Origin: Myxococcales bacterium
Lineage (GTDB): Bacteria > Myxococcota > Polyangia > Polyangiales > Polyangiaceae
DNA: 20,711 nucleotides
Assembly: GCA_020430865.1 (NCBI GenBank)
Contig: JAGQIY010000161.1
Location: 1-20,711, forward strand
Direction: 5' to 3'
Positions 7,976 to 15,336 of the stretch are shown in pieces. Below the pieces are notes generated by a model, which was given only the letters and a program-made list of their open reading frames with translations, made no database searches and had not been told where the DNA came from. Both the position numbers and the translations under genes were made by a program. Every line of letters begins with the position of its first letter. Position 1 is the stretch's first letter.

Positions 7976-9474
7976 CACACGTTTCTCTGTGGCAACGTGT
8001 GTTGCTCGGCACGGCGACGCTCTTGCCCTGTCTGGGCGTCGCGGGGGTGGCCCAGGCGTCGCCGCTCTTCGAGTTGGTGGGCGGCACCACCGGCGCTGGC
8101 GGCTTCAATGGCCGCGTCACCGGCGCTGACGCGCCCTCCACGTACTTCAACCCGGCGCTGCTCGGCTACGCCAAGAAGGGCTTCACGCTCGGGGTGCTGG
8201 TGCTCTCGGATCAGACGGAGATCACCTACGATGGTCGGACGGGCGGGACGGTTCCCCTGGCGGTCGGCGACCGCAACATTCTCGACGGCGAGGGCAACCC
8301 CATCCCCAACGACACGGTCCCCACGGACTGGCTGGAGCGAGGCTGCCGGGAGAGCATCTGCACGCCAGCGTTCGGCCCCCGCCCACGCGCCGAGGGTCGC
8401 GACGTCGGCGTCACCCGCAGCTACACCATCCTTGGCCTCGTCGCCCCGATCGTGGACGAGCGCTTCGTGCTCGGTCTGCACGCGCTGATTCCCAACGGCG
8501 AGTTCACCACGGCGCAGTCGTTCTACAACGACGAGCGCGAGCAGTTCTTCTCGAACTCCTTGCACCCGGAGCTCTACGGCGACCGCCTCACGGCGACCTC
8601 CCTCGCCTTCGGCGCCGGCGGACGCATCACTGACGAGCTCGCCGTGGGACTCTCTTTCACCCTGAGTCTGACCAACACCGCCAACGCTGGCACGTACGTG
8701 CGAGACCCTGCGGACTACGACCAGCTGCTCCTGGCCACGGACGTCAAGGTGAACACCGCGGTGTCGCCCCACCTTGGTGTGGTGTGGAAGCCGAGCGATC
8801 GCTTCAGCCTGGCCGGCAGCGTGCACTCCGAGCAGAAGCTGGTGATCGAGACCGCCTTCAGCGCGGCGCTGCCCGCGGGTCAGGAGTCGGACACCACGCG
8901 CAAGGCGGTGCACGACTTCGTGCCCTGGAGCTTTGGCCTTGGTAGCGAGGTCGGGGTTACCGACGAGACGTCCTTCGTGGGCGGAGTGAGCTACACCCTG
9001 TGGTCCGACTACATCGACCGCCACGGCCAGGTCCCTGGCGCCATCTACGGCGATGACTACGCCTGGAAGGACACCTTCGCCTTCACCTTCGGCGCGCGCC
9101 AGCACATCGATACCGTCACTGCGTTCATCGACCTCGGCTACACCCCATCGCCCGTGCCAGAGCAGACCGGGCGCAGCAACTACGTCGACAACGATCGAGT
9201 GAGCGCCACCGCGGGTGCCAACTTCGAGTTCGAGGCCTTTGGCCTCCGTTTCCGCCCGGAACTTCAGATCCAGGGCCACCACTTGCTCGACCGCTATCAG
9301 AAGAAGGACGACGGCAAGCTGCGGGACGAAGTGCCCGATGACGCGGTCGTGGCTGCCACCGGCAACCCGCTGCCTGGCCGCGATGGCCTGCAGACCAACA
9401 ACCCAGGCTGGCCCGGCTTCTCGAGCGGCGGTTGGCTCTACGGCGGCGCCGCCTCCCTCACGTTGCTCTACTGA
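7972..9474 (+). CDS. FadL/OmpP1-family outer-membrane transporter
   Basis: A 500-residue outer-membrane beta-barrel with a signal peptide ending near residue 29 (GVAQA-SPLF). Family features are the N-terminal APSTYFNPALLGY segment, equivalent to the 'DAST.W.NPA' motif of FadL/TodX, repeated amphipathic strands with aromatic belts, and a C-terminal barrel strand ending in Leu-Leu-Tyr. FadL proteins carry hydrophobic molecules (fatty acids, aromatics) across the outer membrane. Within a steroid-degradation gene group the likely cargo is a sterol or steroid, but this is inference from context. GTG 7972 overlaps the preceding stop (GTGA), showing translational coupling. The first codons contain a 9-bp inverted repeat. 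It is flanked by two lipoproteins and downstream of a KstR-type operator. Confidence 0.85.
   Translation: MTHVSLWQRVLLGTATLLPCLGVAGVAQASPLFELVGGTTGAGGFNGRVTGADAPSTYFNPALLGYAKKGFTLGVLVLSDQTEITYDGRTGGTVPLAVGDRNILDGEGNPIPNDTVPTDWLERGCRESICTPAFGPRPRAEGRDVGVTRSYTILGLVAPIVDERFVLGLHALIPNGEFTTAQSFYNDEREQFFSNSLHPELYGDRLTATSLAFGAGGRITDELAVGLSFTLSLTNTANAGTYVRDPADYDQLLLATDVKVNTAVSPHLGVVWKPSDRFSLAGSVHSEQKLVIETAFSAALPAGQESDTTRKAVHDFVPWSFGLGSEVGVTDETSFVGGVSYTLWSDYIDRHGQVPGAIYGDDYAWKDTFAFTFGARQHIDTVTAFIDLGYTPSPVPEQTGRSNYVDNDRVSATAGANFEFEAFGLRFRPELQIQGHHLLDRYQKKDDGKLRDEVPDDAVVAATGNPLPGRDGLQTNNPGWPGFSSGGWLYGGAASLTLLY
7975..8002 (+). repeat. 9-bp perfect inverted repeat over the fadL-like start
   Basis: ACACACGTT (7975-7983) and AACGTGTGT (7994-8002) are exact reverse complements separated by 10 bases. 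The pair begins at the last base of the GTGA start/stop overlap. In RNA it would form a stem just after the start codon, which could tune translation of the barrel protein. Confidence 0.5.
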
Positions 9475-9557
9475 TGAGCCGGGCGCTGGAGCCCTTCTTC
9501 CAAGACCCCCCGCGCCCAGGGGCGCCGAAAACCACCCAGCCAAGGAGATCGCGAACC

Positions 9558-10157
9558 ATGCAACTCAAGACCCTTCTCTCCGTTGCCGCAGCTGGCCTGC
9601 TGGCCGCCCTCGCCGCTCCTGGCTGCAGCAGCGACGACAGCAGCGATGGCGCGACGTCCCACGGTGTGGGCAGCTCGTGCACCAGCGACGCGGACTGTAC
9701 CGGCTACACGAACCCCAAGTGCATCAGCGAACTCTACCCGACGAAGAACCTGATCCTCGATCCCAGTGACCCCAGCGCCTCGGCGTTCGAGGAGCTCGTC
9801 ATCCCCTTCAACGGCGGCTACTGCACGAACGACCTTGGCGACCTGACCGAGGACGACATCAAGAACAAGTCCTGCACCGCGGGCAGCTGTGGAGACTCCG
9901 GTGAGTGTTATCAGCCACTGGCCTTCCTGACGGAGGACGACGTGAACTCGCTCCAGGGCCAGTTGCCCTACGTCAACATCAAGGCCTTCGGCGACCTGGG
10001 TTTGTGCCTCGAGCCCTGCTCGAGTGACAGCGATTGCCGCACGGATGACGGGTACAAGTGCGGGGTTCCGCTCAAGGGGCTGCTGGATTTCCTCGGTGAA
10101 GAGAAGACCTTCTGCATGATCGACAAAGACTACGGCTACCTGCTGCAAGGGGGCTGA
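9558..10157 (+). CDS. Small cysteine-rich lipoprotein
   Basis: A 199-residue exported lipoprotein. The leader MQLKTLLSVAAAGLLAALAA ends in APGC (Cys23), followed by a Ser/Asp linker (SSDDSSDG). The mature part has the spaced cysteines of Myxococcota surface proteins (SSCTSDADC, CTAGSCGDSGEC, CSSDSDCRTDDGYKC). I recognise no enzymatic motif. The start at 9558 is supported by AAGGAGAT about 10 bases upstream; an open frame from 9432 reads into the end of the barrel gene and is not credible. It sits 83 bp after the FadL-like gene and 3 bp before the ferredoxin gene. It may be an outer-membrane partner of the barrel, perhaps a steroid-binding or scaffold protein, but nothing in the sequence proves this. 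Confidence 0.78.
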   Translation: MQLKTLLSVAAAGLLAALAAPGCSSDDSSDGATSHGVGSSCTSDADCTGYTNPKCISELYPTKNLILDPSDPSASAFEELVIPFNGGYCTNDLGDLTEDDIKNKSCTAGSCGDSGECYQPLAFLTEDDVNSLQGQLPYVNIKAFGDLGLCLEPCSSDSDCRTDDGYKCGVPLKGLLDFLGEEKTFCMIDKDYGYLLQGG

Positions 10158-10160
10158 GGC

Positions 10161-10352
10161 ATGAAGATCCGTATCGACTACGACCTCTGTGAGGCGAACG
10201 GCGTGTGTGTCAAATTCGCTCCGACCGTGTTCGAGCTGGACGACGACGACAACCTGCACCTGCTGATCGCCGAGCCCGCCGAGGAGCTGCGGGATCAGGT
10301 CAAGAAGGCCGAGCAGCGCTGCCCCAAGGCGGCGATCAGCGTCGAAGACTGA
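10161..10352 (+). CDS. fdxD: FdxD-like [3Fe-4S]/[4Fe-4S] ferredoxin
   Basis: A 63-residue single-cluster ferredoxin. The cluster motif is Cys10-EANGV-Cys16 ... Cys54-Pro55, that is CXXNXXC(X)nCP, with Asn where four-cysteine ferredoxins have the second Cys. Ferredoxins of this kind in actinobacteria donate electrons to cytochromes P450. The sequence follows remembered Rv3503c FdxD closely in length, in the 'D.DLCE.N.VC...AP..F.LDD.D' opening and in the 'CP.AA' ending. In M. tuberculosis fdxD neighbours fadE26-fadE27, as in this gene group. No P450 lies in this window, so a steroid C26/C27 hydroxylase elsewhere would be the expected partner. The ribosome site AAGGGGG precedes ATG 10161. Confidence 0.88.
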   Translation: MKIRIDYDLCEANGVCVKFAPTVFELDDDDNLHLLIAEPAEELRDQVKKAEQRCPKAAISVED

Positions 10353-10386
10353 CAGCTGCAGCGGGAGGACGCCGCCCCAGACGGGT

Positions 10387-10405
10387 CGCCGGGCAGTGCC
10401 TGGCG
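10387..10405 (+). terminator. Possible hairpin terminator after the ferredoxin gene
   Basis: CGCCGGG-CAGTG-CCTGGCG forms a 7-bp stem with one G-T pair and a 5-base loop, 35 bases after the ferredoxin stop. It is followed by GC-rich DNA, not a clear T run, so any termination is uncertain. Confidence 0.35.
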
Positions 10406-10442
10406 GCCCGCTTGCGTTCGTAGACAGAGCACCGGTCGATAC

Positions 10443-10465
10443 CGCGGGGATGCCTTTACCCCGCG
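10443..10465 (+). terminator. 7-bp GC hairpin directly before the operator
   Basis: CGCGGGG (10443-10449) and CCCCGCG (10459-10465) are perfect complements with a 9-base loop. The stem ends two bases before the KstR-type operator at 10468. No T tract follows. It could be a boundary between the two gene groups or a stem at the promoter edge. Confidence 0.35.
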
Positions 10466-10467
10466 AG

Positions 10468-10481
10468 TGAAACATGTTCTA
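10468..10481. promoter_or_regulatory. KstR-type operator TGAAACATGTTCTA
   Basis: Fits TRRAACNNGTTYYA. It ends 13 bases before the ATG (10495) of the first DUF35 gene, so binding would cover the promoter or transcription start of the DUF35-ltp-fadD gene group. Confidence 0.72.
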
Positions 10482-10494
10482 TCCTGGAGCAGTC

Positions 10495-10956
10495 ATGAGT
10501 GAAGTCGACACCAACTTGCTGAGCGCGCCGTACACGCTCGAGTACACCTACACCCGCACGACGGGACCGGTGATCGGGCGCTTCTTGACCAGCCTGCGCG
10601 CCGGAAAGATCGAAGGCGTCAAGACCCAAGCCGGGCGGGTACTGGTCCCACCCCTCGAGTACGATCCGGAGACCGGCGAGGCGACGACCGACTTCGTCGA
10701 GGTTGGTCAGAGCGGCACGGTCAAGACCTGGAGCTGGATCGCAGAGCCCCGGCGCGGACAGCCGCTGGACCGCCCGTTCGCCTGGGCCCTGATCCAGCTC
10801 GATGGCGCCGACACCGCGCTCCTCCACGCAGTGGACGCGGGCAGCTCCGAGCGCATGAAGACGGGCATGCGCGTGAAGGTCCGGTGGGCCGCGGAGAAGA
10901 GCGGCAGGATCCAGGACATCGCGTGTTTCCTTCCGGAAGAGGAGGCGGCGAAGTGA
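10495..10956 (+). CDS. DUF35 OB-fold protein lacking the zinc ribbon
   Basis: A 153-residue OB-fold protein of the DUF35/ChsH2-C-terminal type. Such proteins bind lipid-transfer thiolases and help load or orient CoA esters. The fold pattern is visible: FLTSLRAGKIEGVKT, RVLVPPLEYDPETG, then GTVKTWSW and FAWALIQLDGADTALLH strands. The four cysteines of the usual rubredoxin-like ribbon are absent; only one Cys (ACFLPEE) occurs in the protein. The second DUF35 gene, next door, keeps all four. In M. tuberculosis a single 303-residue protein (Rv3521, from memory) precedes ltp4-ltp3, so these two genes look like a split version. ATG 10495 has TGGAG six bases upstream; an earlier in-frame ATG at 10474 lies inside the operator and is unlikely. 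Confidence 0.82.
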   Translation: MSEVDTNLLSAPYTLEYTYTRTTGPVIGRFLTSLRAGKIEGVKTQAGRVLVPPLEYDPETGEATTDFVEVGQSGTVKTWSWIAEPRRGQPLDRPFAWALIQLDGADTALLHAVDAGSSERMKTGMRVKVRWAAEKSGRIQDIACFLPEEEAAK

Positions 10957-11471
10957 GCCAGAAGCCCGAGAAGGAGCAAGACCCCAACGCGCCGGTGACC
11001 CAGCTGCTCACCCCCGTGCGTCTGGACTACACGGTGGTCGCCGGCCACCACCTCTCTCAGTACCTGCGCGGCTTCGCGGAGAAGCGCATCCTCGGTGCGC
11101 GCTGCGAGGGCTGTAACAAGGTGCTGCTGCCGCCGCGCGGCGCCTGTCCCACCTGCGGCATCCCCACCGCGGGCATCGTCGAGGTCAAGGACCAGGGCAC
11201 ATTGACCACCTACTGCGCGATCAGCATTCCGTTCGGAAACATGCCCTTCGCGCCGCCCTACATCGCCGGGGCGGTGTTGCTCGACGGCGCCGACATCCCG
11301 ATCTTCCACCTGGTCCGCGGCATCGAACCCGACGAGGTACGCATGGGCATGCGCCTCAAGGCGATCTGGAAGGACGAGGCCGAGCTCGGCCCGACCCTCG
11401 AGAGCATCAAGTGGTTCGAGCCGAGCGGCGAACCCGACGCGGACTACGAGACCTACAAGGAGCACCTGTGA
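10953..11471 (+). CDS. DUF35 OB-fold protein with intact zinc ribbon
   Basis: A 172-residue DUF35 protein. Cys51, Cys54, Cys65 and Cys68 (ARCEGCNKVLLPPRGACPTC) form the rubredoxin-like zinc ribbon, followed by the OB-fold (GTLTTYCAISIPF, PPYIAGAVLLDGADIPIFH, GMRLKAIW). It starts at GTG 10953, overlapping the stop of the first DUF35 gene (GTGA), with GGAGG seven bases upstream. An ORF opening at 10884 is out of register with that signal and not credible. Its TGA shares a base with the ATG of the ltp4-like gene. In the steroid pathway such proteins partner thiolase-like aldolases or thiolases. Here the obvious client is one or both downstream Ltp proteins, with the zinc-less paralogue as a probable heterodimer partner. 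Confidence 0.88.
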   Translation: MSQKPEKEQDPNAPVTQLLTPVRLDYTVVAGHHLSQYLRGFAEKRILGARCEGCNKVLLPPRGACPTCGIPTAGIVEVKDQGTLTTYCAISIPFGNMPFAPPYIAGAVLLDGADIPIFHLVRGIEPDEVRMGMRLKAIWKDEAELGPTLESIKWFEPSGEPDADYETYKEHL

Positions 11472-12526
11472 TGCGTGACATCGCCATCATCGCCTTCGCG
11501 CAGCTGCCGAATCAGAGGCGCCACACCGATCGCGAAGAAGTCGAGCTGGTGCAGCCGGTCGTGGCCGAAGCCCTCGAGCAAGTGGGCCTCAACAAGTCTC
11601 AGATTGGCTTCACCTGCTCCGGCAGCAGCGACTACCTCCTGGGGCGCCCCTTCAGCTTCGTCTCGGCGCTGGACTCGGTTGCGCCCTGGCCGCCGATCAA
11701 TGAATCCCACGTGGAAATGGACGGCGCCTGGGCGCTCTACGAGGCCTGGGTGCGCCTGCAGCACGGGGACATCGAGACGGCGCTGGTCTACGCCTATGGC
11801 AAGTCGAGCCTCGGCTCCCTGCGCGACGTGCTCTCCCAGCAGCTCGACCCCTACTACACCGCTCCGCTGTGGCCGGACGCCATCAGCCTCGCGGCGCTCC
11901 AGGCTCGCGCAGTCCTGGACGCGGGCTGGGCGAGCGAGCGCGACTTCGCAGCCGTGGCGCAGCGAAACCGCGCCCAGGGCAAGCGGAACCCCAACGCTCA
12001 CCAGGTCGGCGACTACGACGTGGACGCGCTGGTCGCGGAGCCCTACCTCGTGGAGCCGCTCCGCAAGCACGACTGCCCGCCCATCAGCGACGGCGCCGCC
12101 TGTGTGATCCTGGCGACCGCCGAGCGCGCGCGGACGCTCGTGAAGCGGCCCGCGTTCATCCGTGGCATCGACCACCGGGTGGAGCCCCACTTCCTCGGCA
12201 TGCGAGACCTCACGGAGTCCCCGTCGACGCGCCTCGCGGCGGAGCGTGCCGGCGCCGCCGAGGGCAAGCTGGACATCGCCGAGGTCCACGCGCCGTTCGC
12301 TCATCAGGAGCTGATCCTGCAGCGCGCGCTGCAGCTCGCGGACGACGTGCAACTGAACCCCTCGGGCGGTGCGCTGTGCGCCAACCCGATGATGGTCGCC
12401 GGGCTCACCCGCCTCGGCGAAGCGGCAAACCACATCCTGCGAGGCGACGCGGGGCGCGTGCTGGCTCACGCAACCAGCGGCCCTTGCCTGCAACAGAACC
12501 TAGTCGCCGTGATGGAGGCCGAGTGA
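11471..12526 (+). CDS. ltp4: Ltp4-like lipid-transfer thiolase
   Basis: A 351-residue thiolase-superfamily protein of the SCP2/lipid-transfer type, matching remembered Rv3522 (Ltp4) along most of its length: GF.CSGSSDYL.GR.FSF, PPINESHVEMD, APLWPD, RHD.PP.SDGAA, LTQSPST-like LTESPST, EVHAPFAHQELIL, NPSGGAL.ANPM, AHATSGP.LQQN. The N-terminal thiolase nucleophile Cys is not present in the matching segment (HVEMDGAWAL, 80-89), so it is probably not a classical thiolase alone. A Cys remains in TSGPCLQQN (339). Its role in Mycobacterium is steroid side-chain or ring degradation under KstR, but the exact reaction is not settled. ATG 11471 overlaps the preceding TGA (TGATG), and its own TGA overlaps the next ATG. 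Confidence 0.9.
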   Translation: MRDIAIIAFAQLPNQRRHTDREEVELVQPVVAEALEQVGLNKSQIGFTCSGSSDYLLGRPFSFVSALDSVAPWPPINESHVEMDGAWALYEAWVRLQHGDIETALVYAYGKSSLGSLRDVLSQQLDPYYTAPLWPDAISLAALQARAVLDAGWASERDFAAVAQRNRAQGKRNPNAHQVGDYDVDALVAEPYLVEPLRKHDCPPISDGAACVILATAERARTLVKRPAFIRGIDHRVEPHFLGMRDLTESPSTRLAAERAGAAEGKLDIAEVHAPFAHQELILQRALQLADDVQLNPSGGALCANPMMVAGLTRLGEAANHILRGDAGRVLAHATSGPCLQQNLVAVMEAE

Positions 12527-13677
12527 TGGAACGCTGTGCAGTCGTCGGCATCGGCCAGACGAAATACGCCGCGAAGCGCAAGGATCTATCGATCCCGGGC
12601 CTACTCCGCGAGGCCGCGCTGCGCGCACTCGCGGACGCGGATCTGACGTTCAAGGACATCGACGCCGTAGTCGTCGGCACGGCTCCCGACATGTTCGAAG
12701 GCATCATGATGCCGGAGCTCTTCCTCGCGGATGCGCTCGGCGCGGTGGGCAAGCCGATCATGCGCGTCCACACCGCTGGCAGCGTTGGTGGCTCGACGGC
12801 GCTGGTGGCGAGCCACCTGATCACCAGCGGGGTGCACCAGCGGGTGCTCACCGTGGCCTTCGAGAAGCAGTCCGAGAGCAACGCGATGTGGGCCCTCTCC
12901 CCCGCGATCCCCTTCCAGCCCCAGCTCACCGCTGGCGCTGGAGGCTACTTCGCCCCGCTCATCCGCGCCTACATGCGCCGCTCGGGAGCGCCCAGCCACG
13001 TCGGCACGCTGGTCAGCGTCAAGGATCGCCTGAACGCGCTCAAGAATCCGCTCGCTCATTTGCACCTCCCGGAAATAAGCCGCGAGATGGTCGAGCAGTC
13101 CCCGATGCTCTGGGATCCGATCCGCTACCTCGACACCTGTCCGTCGTCCGACGGAGCGGCGGCGATGGTGCTCGTGAGCGAGGCCCACGCCAAATCGCCG
13201 ACGCCGCCGGCCTGGGTGCTCGGCGGCGCCATGCGCAGTGAAGCAGTGCTGTTCAGCGGTCGCGATCAGGTCAACCCCAAGGCAGGTCGCGACGCAGCCA
13301 AGGATCTCTACGCGCAGGCGGGGATCCACGATCCGCGCAAGGAGATCGACTGCGCGGAGCTTTATGTTCCCTTCTCCTGGTTCGAGCCGATGTGGCTGGA
13401 GAACCTGGGGTTTTGCGACGAAGGCGAAGGCTGGAAGCTCACCGAACGAGGCGTGACGGCCCTCGACGGCGAGCTGCCCATCAACATGAGCGGCGGTGTG
13501 CTGTCGACGAACCCCATCGGCGCCAGCGGCATGATCCGCTTCGCCGAGGCTGCGATGCAGGTCCGGGGACAGGCCGGAGAGCATCAGGTCGACGGCGCAA
13601 GGGTCGCCATGGGCCACGCCTACGGCGGCGGCTCGCAGTTCTTCAGCATGTGGCTGGTGGGGAGCCAGAAGCCCTAG
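12526..13677 (+). CDS. ltp3: Ltp3-like lipid-transfer thiolase
   Basis: A 383-residue thiolase-like protein closely matching remembered Rv3523 (Ltp3): VVGIGQTKYAAKR, VHTAGSVGGST (81-91), FEKQSESNAMWALS, GAPSHVG, RDQVNP.AGRDAA, ELYVPFSWFEPMWLENLGF, SGGVLSTNPIGASGMIRFAEAA and GHAYGGGSQFFSMW near the end. Thr83-Ala-Gly replaces the nucleophilic Cys of thiolases, as expected for Ltp-type enzymes. Tyr366 in HAYGGGSQ lies in the C-terminal motif shared with the Ltp2 aldolase, where tyrosines are proposed as catalytic. The gene is coupled to ltp4 (TGATG overlap), so the pair probably forms a complex, perhaps with the DUF35 proteins. The reaction could be thiolytic or retro-aldol release from the steroid side chain. 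Confidence 0.92.
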   Translation: MERCAVVGIGQTKYAAKRKDLSIPGLLREAALRALADADLTFKDIDAVVVGTAPDMFEGIMMPELFLADALGAVGKPIMRVHTAGSVGGSTALVASHLITSGVHQRVLTVAFEKQSESNAMWALSPAIPFQPQLTAGAGGYFAPLIRAYMRRSGAPSHVGTLVSVKDRLNALKNPLAHLHLPEISREMVEQSPMLWDPIRYLDTCPSSDGAAAMVLVSEAHAKSPTPPAWVLGGAMRSEAVLFSGRDQVNPKAGRDAAKDLYAQAGIHDPRKEIDCAELYVPFSWFEPMWLENLGFCDEGEGWKLTERGVTALDGELPINMSGGVLSTNPIGASGMIRFAEAAMQVRGQAGEHQVDGARVAMGHAYGGGSQFFSMWLVGSQKP

Positions 13678-13701
13678 CACGGGGTCTGGGGGTGAGGTCC
13701 G

Positions 13702-15333
13702 ATGAAGAGCAGCATTCCTGCCGTGGCCGCCGAAGCAGCGGAGCGCTGGGGAGACGCCCTGGCCCTCGAGGAAGCCTCCATCATCGACGGCTCCCCCGTT
13801 CGGCTCTCCTTCAGCGCGCTGTGGAGCCGCTGCCTCGAAGCCGCACGTGGCTTCATCGCCGCTGGCGTGCAACCAGGCGATCGCGTCGCCATCTGGGCGC
13901 CCAACTGCCATGAATGGATCCTCGCGGCGATTGGCGCCCAGTGCGCCGGCGCCGCCGTCGTGCCCATCAACACGCGCTTCAAGGCCAAGGAGGCCGCCTA
14001 CGTGCTGCAGAAGAGCGGCGCCCGTGTGCTGGTGAGTATCGGGGACTTCCTGGGCACCGACTACCTCGGTAGTCTCCGCGCGGAACTAGGTGATCCCTCC
14101 GGCGCCTCGCTCTGGACCGAGCTCCCCCAGCTCGAGCGCGTGATCGAGATCGGTCCAGGGAAGGTTCCTGCTATCTGGCGGACTCCATTCGCGGCGTTCC
14201 TCGACGCCGGCGCCGGAGTCTCGGCAGGCGAAGCCGAGGCACGCGCCGCCAGCGTCAGCGCCGACGACTCCTCGGACATCCTCTTCACCAGCGGGACGAC
14301 GGGCCACCCGAAGGGGGTCGTCACGACCCACGGCCAGAACGTGCGCGCCTTCACCAGCTGGACCGAAGTCGTCGGACTGCGCGAGGGCGACCGCTACCTG
14401 ATCGTCAATCCGTTCTTCCATGCGTTCGGCTACAAGGCCGGCTGGCTTGCCTGCCTGCTACGGGGCGCCACGATCCTCCCGCATCTGGTCTTCGACCCCG
14501 GCCAGGTGTTGCAGCGCATCGCCGCCGATCGGATCTCGATGCTGCCTGGCCCGCCGGCGCTCTATCAGGCCATCCTCGCCCACCCACAGCTCTCGGCCCA
14601 CGACGTCTCGAGCCTGCGCCTCGCTGTCACGGGCGCCGCTAGTATCCCCGTGGATCTGATCCACCGCATGCGAGACGTGCTGGGGCTCGAGACCATCATC
14701 ACCGGCTACGGCCTCACCGAGTGCTGCGGCATCGTGGCGATGTGTCGCTACGACGACGACCCGGAGACCATCGCCAGGACCAGCGGTCGCGCGATCGAGG
14801 GCGTCGAGATGATCGCGGTGGACGACGCTGGCCAAAGGGTCTCGAGCGGTGCGCCGGGTGAGATCGTGGTGCGCGGCTACAACGTGATGCGCGGCTACTT
14901 CCACGACGAAGCGGCCACCCGCGAGGCGATCGACGCGGAGGGCTGGCTCCACACCGGAGACATCGGGATCCTGGACGAACGCGGCTACGTGCGCATCACG
15001 GACCGCAAGAAGGACATGTTCATCATGGGCGGCTTCAATTGCTACCCCGCGGAAATTGAGAACCTGATGCTCAGCCATCCGGAGCTGGTGAGCGTCGCGG
15101 TGATCGGGGTACCCGACGAGCGCATGGGAGAGGTCGGCATGGCCTTCGTCGTGCGCCGCACTGACAGCTCTCTGGACGCGGAGACCTTGCGCGCCTGGTG
15201 CCGCGAGCACCTGGCCAACTACAAGGTGCCCCGCCACTTCCAGCTGGTCGACGCGCTGCCCATGAACGCCACGGGCAAGGTGACGAAGTTCGTGCTGCGG
15301 AAGCGCGCGGCCGAGATCCTGAAGGGCGGCTGA
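13702..15333 (+). CDS. fadD3: FadD3-like acyl-CoA synthetase (HIP-CoA ligase)
   Basis: A 543-residue adenylate-forming CoA ligase. Motifs are FTSGTTGHPKG (195-205, P-loop), GYGLTE (335-340), GWLHTGD (414-420) and catalytic Lys526 in NATGKVTK. The segment NPFFHAFGYKAGWLACLL through LPGPPALYQ is the diagnostic FadD3 stretch as I remember it from Rv3561. FadD3 activates HIP, the C/D-ring propionate left after ring A/B removal, to HIP-CoA, the entry step of ring C/D degradation. FadE30 and IpdF from the same pathway lie 3-4 kb downstream, which supports the call. The ribosome site GGTGAGG precedes ATG 13702, 24 bp after ltp3. In Mycobacterium fadD3 belongs to the KstR2 regulon, whereas here only KstR-type sites are seen. 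Confidence 0.9.
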   Translation: MKSSIPAVAAEAAERWGDALALEEASIIDGSPVRLSFSALWSRCLEAARGFIAAGVQPGDRVAIWAPNCHEWILAAIGAQCAGAAVVPINTRFKAKEAAYVLQKSGARVLVSIGDFLGTDYLGSLRAELGDPSGASLWTELPQLERVIEIGPGKVPAIWRTPFAAFLDAGAGVSAGEAEARAASVSADDSSDILFTSGTTGHPKGVVTTHGQNVRAFTSWTEVVGLREGDRYLIVNPFFHAFGYKAGWLACLLRGATILPHLVFDPGQVLQRIAADRISMLPGPPALYQAILAHPQLSAHDVSSLRLAVTGAASIPVDLIHRMRDVLGLETIITGYGLTECCGIVAMCRYDDDPETIARTSGRAIEGVEMIAVDDAGQRVSSGAPGEIVVRGYNVMRGYFHDEAATREAIDAEGWLHTGDIGILDERGYVRITDRKKDMFIMGGFNCYPAEIENLMLSHPELVSVAVIGVPDERMGEVGMAFVVRRTDSSLDAETLRAWCREHLANYKVPRHFQLVDALPMNATGKVTKFVLRKRAAEILKGG

Positions 15334-15336
15334 GCC

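Noticed and set aside
6662..7978. 438-residue minus-strand frame opposite the first lipoprotein
   Set aside because: Repetitive Val/Ala/His composition typical of antisense frames; the plus strand has a lipobox and cysteine repeats.
7973..7986. TGACACACGTTTCT as a seventh operator
   Set aside because: It has two mismatches to the fixed bases; it is better explained as part of the 9-bp inverted repeat.
7834..9543. 569-residue minus-strand frame opposite the FadL-like gene
   Set aside because: Gly/Val/Arg-rich composition without recognisable domains; the plus strand has a signal peptide, FadL motif and barrel pattern.
12601..13911. 436-residue minus-strand frame opposite ltp3
   Set aside because: The plus strand matches Ltp3 throughout; the antisense frame is a codon-bias shadow.
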